The notes below the pieces were generated by a model, which was not told the DNA's origin, searched no databases, and saw nothing but the letters and a program-made list of their open reading frames with translations. A stretch of 7,923 bases of DNA from Pedobacter sp. UBA1951 (GTDB lineage: Bacteria; Bacteroidota; Bacteroidia; Sphingobacteriales; Sphingobacteriaceae). Every line of letters starts with the position of its first letter. Positions within the stretch are counted from its first letter, which is position 1. The stretch covers positions 1 through 7,923 of the forward strand of contig DDEP01000058.1 of NCBI GenBank assembly GCA_002336465.1, read 5' to 3'. This document shows positions 1 through 4,739 of the stretch, one piece after another. Position numbers and translations under genes: made by a program.

Positions 1-684
1 TTAGATATCCGTATTCTTTCACCAATAGAAGCTTGTAAATTCTCGTTAGAAAGAATAAGAAAAGGCGAAGATACCATTTCTGTTACGGGTAACGTGCTAC
101 GTGATTATTTAACAGATTTGTTTCCTATTTTAGAACTAGGAACCTCAGCTAAAATGCTATCGATCGTGCCTTTAATGAATGGAGGAGGATTGTTTGAAAC
201 CGGAGCTGGTGGTTCTGCACCTAAACATATTGAACAATTTTTACAAGAAGGCTATTTACGTTGGGATTCTCTAGGTGAGTTCTTGGCTTTGGGCGCTTCA
301 TTAGAGCACTTAGCACAAACACAAAACAATCCTAAAGCTCAAGTATTGGCAGAAGCTCTTGATGCAGCTACTGAAAAGTTCTTGGCTAATGATAAATCGC
401 CAGCACGTAAAGTGGGGCAGATTGATAACAGAGGGTCTCATTATTACCTAGCCTTATATTGGGCTGAGGCTTTAGTTGCACAAACTAAAGACAAAGAATT
501 AGCAGATAAGTTCTCAACTTTAGCCAGCTCTTTGGGTGAAAATGAAGCTAAGATTAACGATGAATTAATAAGTGCACAAGGAAAACCTCAAGATATTGGC
601 GGATATTACAATCCTAATGATGTCTTGGCTAGTAAAGCAATGCGACCAAGTGCAACATTAAATAATGCTTTAGCTAATTTCTAA
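1..684 (+). CDS. icd: NADP-dependent isocitrate dehydrogenase, monomeric type (3' part only)
   Basis: This is the C-terminal 227 residues of monomeric isocitrate dehydrogenase, which converts isocitrate and NADP+ to 2-oxoglutarate, CO2 and NADPH in the cytoplasmic TCA cycle. The reading frame is open from base 1, so the gene begins before the window; the family is usually about 740 residues. Family hallmarks are visible: GGGLFETGAGGSAPKH (fragment residues 61-76), LRWDSLGEFLALGASLEHLA just after it, and DNRGSHYYLALYWAEAL near residues 142-158. His76, Arg87 and Arg136 fall at the spacing of the residues that bind the NADP+ 2'-phosphate in the Azotobacter enzyme (matched from memory). An internal GTG at 94 is not the start, because conserved sequence continues upstream of it. 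The TAA stop sits in the loop of one hairpin and a second hairpin follows. No frame damage is seen. Confidence 0.95.
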   Translation, partial: LDIRILSPIEACKFSLERIRKGEDTISVTGNVLRDYLTDLFPILELGTSAKMLSIVPLMNGGGLFETGAGGSAPKHIEQFLQEGYLRWDSLGEFLALGASLEHLAQTQNNPKAQVLAEALDAATEKFLANDKSPARKVGQIDNRGSHYYLALYWAEALVAQTKDKELADKFSTLASSLGENEAKINDELISAQGKPQDIGGYYNPNDVLASKAMRPSATLNNALANF

Positions 685-696
685 CAGAAATTAGCT
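672..696 (+). other. Hairpin with the icd stop codon in its loop
   Basis: A perfect 10-bp inverted repeat, AGCTAATTTC (672-681) and GAAATTAGCT (687-696), encloses a 5-nt loop, TAACA, that starts with the icd stop codon (682-684). It has no T-run after it, so it is not a classical terminator by itself. It lies 7 nt before the terminator hairpin at 704-736 and may help stabilise the mRNA 3' end. Its 3' arm also contains the stop codon (691-693) of the opposing gene. Confidence 0.6.
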
Positions 697-1221
697 GTTA
701 ATTAAAGTCTGGTTGTTTTCGTAATAACCAGACTTTTTGCGTTTTAGTAAGCTAAGTTTCGAAATAATGAAGGTTAGGAGAAGGGCATTAATGCAAATGA
801 ATATGAATACCGAAAAGTTAAAAGGCTTGCTTAGGCGTTCATAAACAATCTTGTCATCTGCACCCACTCTGTACACTTTTGGCCTTACATTATTGAAATC
901 TGATTTCTTGATCCATACATAAATTCTGCCTGCGTTATGCATGTCTAAATTAACACCTTGCAATATATTGAAACCTTGATATACATTAGTGATATCTAAT
1001 TTTAAGAGGTAGTACTTGTTGCTGTTTTTTAACATGAAACTTAAGCAAGCGTATTCGGTAGAATCCTTATCATTGGTTTTTTCCAGTTGGGTATAGCTGT
1101 TGGTCTTGAGTAAATCTCCTTTGATTTTTATCAAATCATTATCACCGAAAATATACTGTATAAGTGCTATATAGAATGCACTTGCTGCTATTATGACCAA
1201 GTATAAGTATAAACGTTTCAT
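691..1221 (-). CDS. Hypothetical membrane protein with two transmembrane helices
   Basis: I do not recognise this 176-residue protein. It has a hydrophobic N-terminal segment (about residues 4-25), an extracytoplasmic or loop region of about 110 residues (27-136) with mixed charge and aromatic residues (NKYYLLKLDITNVYQGF, IYVWIKKSDF), then a second hydrophobic helix (about 137-159) followed by KRKK. This suggests both ends in the cytoplasm with a soluble domain outside. ATG at 1219-1221 is the natural start because TM1 begins at once; no Shine-Dalgarno is visible. It is divergent from the acidic-protein gene at 1307 and convergent with icd. The last 12 or so codons lie within the icd terminator hairpin, and the C-terminus after KRKK looks like a read-through extension. 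No function is assigned. Confidence 0.75.
   Translation of the reverse strand: MKRLYLYLVIIAASAFYIALIQYIFGDNDLIKIKGDLLKTNSYTQLEKTNDKDSTEYACLSFMLKNSNKYYLLKLDITNVYQGFNILQGVNLDMHNAGRIYVWIKKSDFNNVRPKVYRVGADDKIVYERLSKPFNFSVFIFICINALLLTFIISKLSLLKRKKSGYYENNQTLINS
704..738 (+). terminator. Rho-independent terminator of icd
   Basis: A perfect 11-bp stem, AAAGTCTGGTT (704-714) and AACCAGACTTT (726-736), has an 11-nt loop and runs into TTTTT (734-738) on the plus strand, so it fits termination of icd. On the minus strand the stem is followed only by TTTAATTAA, a poorer U-tract. It lies inside codons 162-173 of the convergent gene, so a bidirectional reading would cut that gene's mRNA before its stop codon. 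Confidence 0.85.
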
Positions 1222-1251
1222 AAACTAAATCATTAGTTAATATAGCATTAA

Positions 1252-1259
1252 TATCTTTT
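1252..1259 (+). promoter_or_regulatory. Weak candidate -7 element for the acidic-protein gene
   Basis: TATCTTTT resembles the Bacteroidota -7 consensus TAnnTTTG with the last base changed. No clear TTTG -33 box lies at the right distance. It would place the transcript start near 1266, about 40 nt before the ATG at 1307, just ahead of the two palindromes in this divergent gap. Confidence 0.3.
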
Positions 1260-1267
1260 AAAAACAA

Positions 1268-1293
1268 AAAACGTTTTAAGTCGTTTTAAACGA
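1268..1293. promoter_or_regulatory. Two adjacent palindromes in the divergent intergenic region
   Basis: AAAACGTTTT (1268-1277) is a perfect 10-nt palindrome and TCGTTTTAAACGA (1281-1293) is a perfect inverted repeat around a central T. CGTTTTAA also occurs twice in direct orientation (1272-1279 and 1282-1289). They lie between the divergent starts at 1221 and 1307 and could be operator sites for either gene. The sequence is AT-rich, so chance is a real alternative. Confidence 0.3.
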
Positions 1294-1306
1294 AAAGAGT
1301 AGAGAT

Positions 1307-1708
1307 ATGGAGAACAAAAACAACAAAGGCGCAAAAGATAAATTGCATGATGAGCTTCGTGCATCGCAAGATATAAATGATCTAGCTTTTAATAAAGAAA
1401 AGCATAGTTTTGAATACGATACAGAAAGCACAGGCGGTACTTACCGACATCCCCTAGATTATGACACGGTTTCTACAGGAGCGGTAAATGATGATTCTAG
1501 TTATGATGAAGCCAACCCTTATGTAGGAGATGAATATGACGATGGTAATGCTTTAGTACAGGATGAACTGGAAGAGAATGCCATGCATATAGATGAAACA
1601 GGAGAAAGTGTTAACCTTAATATGGAAGATAAGATACTAGGCCAAACAGATGAGGATTTGAGAGATGATTTGGATGAAGAAGGTTACCCTAAAAAGGATA
1701 CCCCATAA
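1307..1708 (+). CDS. Small acidic, probably disordered hypothetical protein
   Basis: I do not recognise this 133-residue protein. By count it has about 38 Asp/Glu against about 12 Lys/Arg, few hydrophobic residues, no Cys or Trp, no signal peptide and no membrane segment, so it is probably cytoplasmic and largely unfolded. A 15-residue-period repeat carries YDT-x-STG at residues 37-43 and 52-58 (bases 1415-1435 and 1460-1480). The second half is rich in acidic clusters (GDEYDDG, DELEEN, TDEDLRDDLDEEG). ATG at 1307 follows an A/G-rich stretch without a clear Shine-Dalgarno. Its stop lies only 6 nt from the dnaX stop on the other strand. Acidic, disordered composition fits a binding partner of basic proteins or a stress protein, but that is guesswork. 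Confidence 0.7.
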   Translation: MENKNNKGAKDKLHDELRASQDINDLAFNKEKHSFEYDTESTGGTYRHPLDYDTVSTGAVNDDSSYDEANPYVGDEYDDGNALVQDELEENAMHIDETGESVNLNMEDKILGQTDEDLRDDLDEEGYPKKDTP

Positions 1709-1714
1709 ATTGTA

Positions 1715-3604
1715 CTAAGGTAACAGGTCTAAGTTAAATCTGCGGCGTAACTCTTCAAGCTGAGGATTTTTTTCGACCATGTAATTGTATTTGTCTTTAT
1801 TGGTATAAATGCGGTTGCTTTGCTTGCTCGCAATTCTTTTGGCTTGGATTTGCAGGTCGAAATTTTTTAGACTGGCTCTTAAAAAGTTTAATAAATCGAT
1901 TTTTTCATCGTGAAACGTACCTTCTAAAGCAAGATTCTCTACTAATATTGTGATTTCTGTACCCTCAATTAGAGGTTTATTTGAACTTAAGAGGGTAAAG
2001 AGATTGATTTTGTCCTCATTTTTTGCCTTTATGCTCAATTGCTCCCAATAAAAATGAAACTGTTCTTCGGTAAACTCCTCGCGATCTGTTCCATATATAT
2101 ACTGGGGCTCGTTTACTTCTTGTCCATTTACCACTCTTTCCAAATCTGTTAAAGAAGGAACCAAAGACGTAGCTTTATGATTTGTGCCCGAATTGAGCTT
2201 TATAGAATTGGTTACCGGTACATGACTGATGTCTATGGAAGAAAGATAATTCACAGGCTGAGGCTTTTCTCTTTCTTCAGCAGGTTGAGTTTGGTTTAGG
2301 GCAATATGATCAGGTAAATCTTGCGTTTTACCTTTTTCTATAGCAGTATTATCTGTGTTCGTTTCGGATTTGAGAGGTTCGACTTGAGCTGTTGTTACCT
2401 GTTGAATCTTAGCAATAGGCTCTTGCGAAACGGGCTCCGGCGATTTAATTAAAGTTTTTTTTTTATCCTGATCTTCGTCAGTTGCTTTAATGGTATTCGC
2501 TAATTGTATTACCGAAGGAATGTGGCACATTTTTATGAGTGCGAGTTCTACTTGCAAACGCTGATTCTTGCTGTTTTTGTAGTTCAGGTCGCATTGGTTG
2601 GCCAAATTAAGAGCCGTTAATACAAAACCCAATTCAACACTGTTACTTTGAGTAAGGTAATTTTGTTTGATCGTTTCGCTAACTTCCAGTAAATTGACAG
2701 TCTGCCTGTCTTTAGCTACCAATAAATTTCTAAAATGGCTAGCTAGTCCATTAATGAAGTTGTTCCCGTCAAAACCATTATTTAAGATTTCATTAAAGAG
2801 CAATAAGGTACTGCTTACATCTCCTTTTATCAGGAAATCTGTAAGTTTAAAATAATAGTCGTAATCTAAGATATTAAGGTTGTCAATAACAGATTTGTAA
2901 GTAACATTACGGTTGGTGTAACTTACGATCTGATCGAACATTGAAAGTGCATCACGCAATCCTCCATCAGCTTTTTGCGCAATAATATGTAAACCATCGT
3001 TGTCAAAGCTGATGTTTTCACGACTTGCAATTTTAGCCAGATGCCCTGAAATATCATCGACTTGTATTCGGTTAAAATCAAATATTTGACAACGTGATAA
3101 AATGGTTGGCAATATTTTATGTTTTTCGGTAGTGGCTAAAATAAAAATAGCATATGAAGGTGGTTCTTCTAATGTTTTTAGAAAAGCATTAAATGCACTT
3201 GCAGAAAGCATGTGCACCTCATCAATGATATAAGTTTTAAATTTGCCGGATTGAGGAGGTATGCGTACCTGTTCTATCAAGCTCCTGATGTCATCAACAG
3301 AGTTGTTAGAAGCCGCATCTAGCTCATGGAAATTAAAAGAATGTCCGCTTTGAAAAGAAACGCACGAATCGCAAGTTCCGCAGGCTTCCTGTTCAGGAGT
3401 TAAATTGGTGCAGTTTATGGTTTTGGCTAAAATCCTTGCACAGGTAGTTTTACCTACCCCACGAGGTCCGCAAAACAAGAAAGCTTGCGCCAGTTGATTA
3501 TTTTTAATGGCATTTTTTAATGTCCCGGTAATATGTTGCTGGCCAACTACAGTTTCAAATGTAGCTGGTCTGTATTTTCTGGCCGAAACAATAAAATTTT
3601 CCAT
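1715..3604 (-). CDS. dnaX: DNA polymerase III subunit tau (and probably gamma)
   Basis: This 629-residue protein is the clamp-loader ATPase that loads the sliding clamp and, as tau, links the loader to the polymerase and helicase at the replication fork. The start MENFIVSARKYRPATFETVVGQ is the family N-terminus. Domains I-II (AAA+) show Walker A GPRGVGKT (46-53), the zinc-binding cysteines C65, C75, C78 and C81, Walker B IIDEVH (126-131), sensor LATTE (156-160) and the SRC arginine finger (170-172). The domain III collar runs to about residue 368. A Thr/Pro/Gln/Glu-rich linker (about 376-500) leads to a tau-specific C-terminal domain ending KYNYMVEKNP...LRRRFNLDLLP (605-629). Between collar and linker lies an A10 tract encoding K381-K383 where frameshifting would give a gamma form of about 384-386 residues. 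No terminator follows the TAG stop; the convergent gene ends 6 nt away. Confidence 0.97.
   Translation of the reverse strand: MENFIVSARKYRPATFETVVGQQHITGTLKNAIKNNQLAQAFLFCGPRGVGKTTCARILAKTINCTNLTPEQEACGTCDSCVSFQSGHSFNFHELDAASNNSVDDIRSLIEQVRIPPQSGKFKTYIIDEVHMLSASAFNAFLKTLEEPPSYAIFILATTEKHKILPTILSRCQIFDFNRIQVDDISGHLAKIASRENISFDNDGLHIIAQKADGGLRDALSMFDQIVSYTNRNVTYKSVIDNLNILDYDYYFKLTDFLIKGDVSSTLLLFNEILNNGFDGNNFINGLASHFRNLLVAKDRQTVNLLEVSETIKQNYLTQSNSVELGFVLTALNLANQCDLNYKNSKNQRLQVELALIKMCHIPSVIQLANTIKATDEDQDKKKTLIKSPEPVSQEPIAKIQQVTTAQVEPLKSETNTDNTAIEKGKTQDLPDHIALNQTQPAEEREKPQPVNYLSSIDISHVPVTNSIKLNSGTNHKATSLVPSLTDLERVVNGQEVNEPQYIYGTDREEFTEEQFHFYWEQLSIKAKNEDKINLFTLLSSNKPLIEGTEITILVENLALEGTFHDEKIDLLNFLRASLKNFDLQIQAKRIASKQSNRIYTNKDKYNYMVEKNPQLEELRRRFNLDLLP
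2445..2464 (-). other. Putative programmed slippage site in dnaX (A10 tract with stops in both other frames)
   Basis: On the coding strand ten consecutive A (2464 down to 2455) encode Lys381-Lys383 plus the first base of Thr384 and are followed by CTTTAATTAA. In the normal frame this reads ACT TTA ATT AAA and continues to tau. One A fewer, or a +1 shift, gives CTT TAA, stopping after Leu384. One A more, or a -1 shift, gives AAC TTT AAT TAA, stopping after residue 386. The site lies just after the clamp-loader core, where gamma ends in other bacteria. Thermus thermophilus dnaX uses an A9 tract for transcriptional slippage in this way, and E. coli uses ribosomal frameshifting. That the site functions here is inferred. 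Confidence 0.6.
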
Positions 3605-3743
3605 CAGCCACGAAAATAAGGAAAATTTAGCGGTAAGCTAAAAATAACGAGAGTCTGTTGAAAAATATTTTTTGAGGTAAATGTATCCTTATGAGCAAGA
3701 AGGAGTTGGTAACGCTCAAAAATAGTCATGTACAACAAAGGGC

Positions 3744-3773
3744 TTTAACAGCAGAAATATATTGTTATCTTTG
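3744..3773 (+). promoter_or_regulatory. Bacteroidota-type promoter upstream of a small ORF
   Basis: TATCTTTG (3766-3773) is an exact match to the -7 consensus TAnnTTTG, followed by CGGC. TTTA (3744-3747) lies 18 nt upstream as an imperfect -33 element. Transcription would start near 3781, about 18 nt before the ATG at 3799. It could instead drive a second, longer rpsF operon transcript with a leader of about 320 nt. Confidence 0.55.
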
Positions 3774-3798
3774 CGGCTTCAAAGCAAGAACGCTCGAT

Positions 3799-3897
3799 AT
3801 GAAAAAAATAGCTGAATTTTCGAAATTTGTAGGAGGTTTCCTGACCTATCTTTATAGTTTGACCAAAATTATCATCTGTTCAGTTTATTTTCTCTAA
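3799..3897 (+). CDS. Possible 32-residue hydrophobic peptide
   Basis: The ORF would start at ATG 3799, about 18 nt after the predicted transcript start of the promoter at 3744-3773. It encodes MKKIAEFSKFVGG followed by a hydrophobic stretch (FLTYLYSLTKIIICSVYFL) long enough to cross the membrane, with positive charge at the N-terminus. No Shine-Dalgarno is seen, but most genes here lack one. I do not recognise it, and it could be a chance ORF in a long leader. The evidence is the promoter-start spacing and the TM-like composition, not similarity. Confidence 0.35.
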   Translation: MKKIAEFSKFVGGFLTYLYSLTKIIICSVYFL

Positions 3898-3947
3898 TTT
3901 GTTGTAGCTGGGTTTTCTTTATTGATCTATAAGGAAATTATAACAAC

Positions 3948-4004
3948 ATGAAAAAGCGTCTTAATTTTAACAACAAGTACAGGTTTAGAGTTGAAATGTA
4001 TTAA
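3948..4004 (+). CDS. Possible 18-residue basic leader peptide upstream of rpsF
   Basis: A short ORF reads MKKRLNFNNKYRFRVEMY and stop. AAGGAA (3931-3936) lies 11 nt before its ATG. It has six basic against one acidic residue and ends 16 nt before the -33 box of the rpsF promoter, so it could be translated only from a transcript starting upstream, for example at about 3781. Very short ORFs arise often by chance; there is no other support. Confidence 0.2.
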   Translation: MKKRLNFNNKYRFRVEMY

Positions 4005-4009
4005 AACTT

Positions 4010-4067
4010 GTTTTAAGTGCTTGTTAAATAGAAAATTATTATCTAAATTTGCAACCCGTTTTAAGTG
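4010..4067 (+). repeat. Direct repeat GTTTTAAGTG bracketing the rpsF promoter
   Basis: Identical 10-mers occur at 4010-4019, just before the -33 box, and at 4058-4067, at the predicted transcript start, 48 bp apart. The position suggests an operator pair, although AT-rich 10-mers can repeat by chance. A 9-nt match, GTTTTAAGT, also occurs at 1273-1281 in the other divergent gap. Confidence 0.35.
4021..4051 (+). promoter_or_regulatory. rpsF-rpsR-rplI operon promoter
   Basis: TTG (4021-4023) lies 20 nt before TAAATTTG (4044-4051), matching the Bacteroidota pattern TTTG-N19-TAnnTTTG except for the first base of the -33 box. Transcription would start near 4058, giving a leader of about 46 nt to the rpsF ATG. 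Confidence 0.7.
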
Positions 4068-4103
4068 ACGGATAATAAATTAAAAATCAATTAAATAATA
4101 ACA

Positions 4104-4466
4104 ATGAATCAGTACGAAACTGTTATCGTTCTTACCCCGTTGTTGTCAGAAGATGCTGCAAAAGAGGCACTTGCTAAATTTAAAGGCATTCTTACTGATG
4201 GCGGAGCCGAAATTATCGCAGAAGATAATTGGGGTTTGAGAAAATTAGCATATCCGATTGACAAAAAAGTTAACGGATATTTTCACCTTACCGAATACAA
4301 AACCGGAGGTGAATTAATAAGTAAGTTAGAGCTAGAATTAAAACGCGATGAGCGTGTTTTACGTTTCTTAACTGTAAAATTAGATCGTCATGCGGTTGCC
4401 TACAACGAGAAAAAACGTAGTGGGGCCTTTAACAAAAAACCTAAGAAAGAGGAGGCTACAGCATAA
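4104..4466 (+). CDS. rpsF: 30S ribosomal protein bS6
   Basis: This 120-residue protein is bS6, which binds the central domain of 16S rRNA as a heterodimer with bS18 on the 30S platform. The sequence runs MNQYETVIVLTPLLSED, then NWGLRKLAYPIDKKVNGYFHLTEY at about 42-65 and LKRDERVLRFLTVKLDRHA near 79-97, the typical bS6 fold, with a short Lys-rich tail (KKRSGAFNKKPKKEEATA). ATG 4104 is preceded only by A/T-rich sequence with no Shine-Dalgarno, normal for this phylum. It is the first gene of the operon; its TAA overlaps the rpsR ATG by one base. No ssb or priB is inserted between rpsF and rpsR, unlike many Firmicutes and Proteobacteria. Confidence 0.97.
   Translation: MNQYETVIVLTPLLSEDAAKEALAKFKGILTDGGAEIIAEDNWGLRKLAYPIDKKVNGYFHLTEYKTGGELISKLELELKRDERVLRFLTVKLDRHAVAYNEKKRSGAFNKKPKKEEATA
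4449..4455 (+). promoter_or_regulatory. Strong Shine-Dalgarno sequence for rpsR
   Basis: GAGGAGG lies inside the 3' end of rpsF, 10 nt before the rpsR ATG at 4466, and contains the full AGGAGG core complementary to the 16S tail. The same bases encode Glu-Glu in the acidic end of bS6, so coding need alone may explain them. The contrast is with rpsF and the helicase gene, which have none. Confidence 0.6.
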
Positions 4467-4729
4467 TGGCAAAAGAACAAATTCAATATGTTACTGCTCC
4501 AAAAGTGGACGATAACAGAAAAAAATATTGCCGTTTCAAAAAGAACGGTATCAAATACATTGATTACAAAGACGCAAACTTCTTATTAAAGTTTGTTAAT
4601 GAGCAAGGTAAGATTTTACCTCGTCGCTTAACGGGTACTTCTTTAAAGTTCCAACGTAAAGTGGCTCAAGCTGTAAAACGTGCTCGTCATATCGGTTTAT
4701 TACCTTTTGTTACAGACCAATTAAAATAG
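4466..4729 (+). CDS. rpsR: 30S ribosomal protein bS18
   Basis: This 87-residue protein is bS18, partner of bS6 on the 30S platform. Family motifs are KKYCRFKKNGIKYIDYKDANFLLKF (about 19-43), then GKILPRRLTGTSLKFQRKVAQAVKRARHIGLLPF (about 48-81). ATG 4466 overlaps the rpsF stop (TAATG), implying translational coupling, and is also preceded by a strong GAGGAGG. In Bacteroidota, bS18 together with bS6 and bS21 forms the pocket that hides the anti-Shine-Dalgarno tail of 16S rRNA, so an SD in front of this gene is notable. Length is slightly above the usual 75-80 residues because of the N-terminal extension. Confidence 0.97.
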   Translation: MAKEQIQYVTAPKVDDNRKKYCRFKKNGIKYIDYKDANFLLKFVNEQGKILPRRLTGTSLKFQRKVAQAVKRARHIGLLPFVTDQLK

Positions 4730-4732
4730 GAG
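4728..4732 (+). promoter_or_regulatory. Shine-Dalgarno for rplI overlapping the rpsR stop
   Basis: AGGAG begins within the rpsR TAG stop (4727-4729) and lies 7 nt before the rplI ATG at 4740. With the rpsR site, both internal cistrons of the operon carry an SD while the first cistron does not. Confidence 0.5.
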
Positions 4733-4739
4733 TTGAGCA

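Larger units (their letters stand above)
3605..4103. other. 499-bp gap between the divergent dnaX and rpsF
   Basis: No large gene lies here. It holds the dnaX 5' region with a small hairpin (TTTAGC at 3626-3631 with GCTAAA at 3637-3642), a good plus-strand promoter at 3744-3773 followed by a possible 32-residue ORF, an 18-residue ORF at 3948-4004, and the rpsF promoter at 4021-4051 flanked by a 10-bp direct repeat. I found no convincing dnaX promoter on the minus strand and no rho-independent terminator. The frame is also open upstream of the 32-residue ORF, from an ATG at 3691, but that ATG lies ahead of the promoter and the longer form is not favoured. Confidence 0.6.

Noticed and set aside
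1767..1773. Second A-run (A7) in dnaX near its 3' end as another frameshift site
   Set aside because: It is shorter and lies in the conserved C-terminal motif, where a shift would serve no known product.
2667..2855. Plus-strand 62-codon ORF
   Set aside because: It is antisense to the conserved collar domain of dnaX, with no promoter or start signal; a shadow.
3660..3667. TATTTTTC on the minus strand as the dnaX -7 element
   Set aside because: It lacks the final G of the consensus and has AAGG where the -33 TTTG should be; too weak to annotate.
3669..3722. Inverted repeat TTTTTGAG/CTCAAAAA upstream of dnaX
   Set aside because: It has a 38-nt spacer and low-complexity arms; it is likely chance and does not form a compact hairpin or IS end.
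3691..3798. Upstream extension of the small ORF from ATG 3691
   Set aside because: The extension spans the promoter at 3744-3773, so a transcript from that promoter would not contain it.
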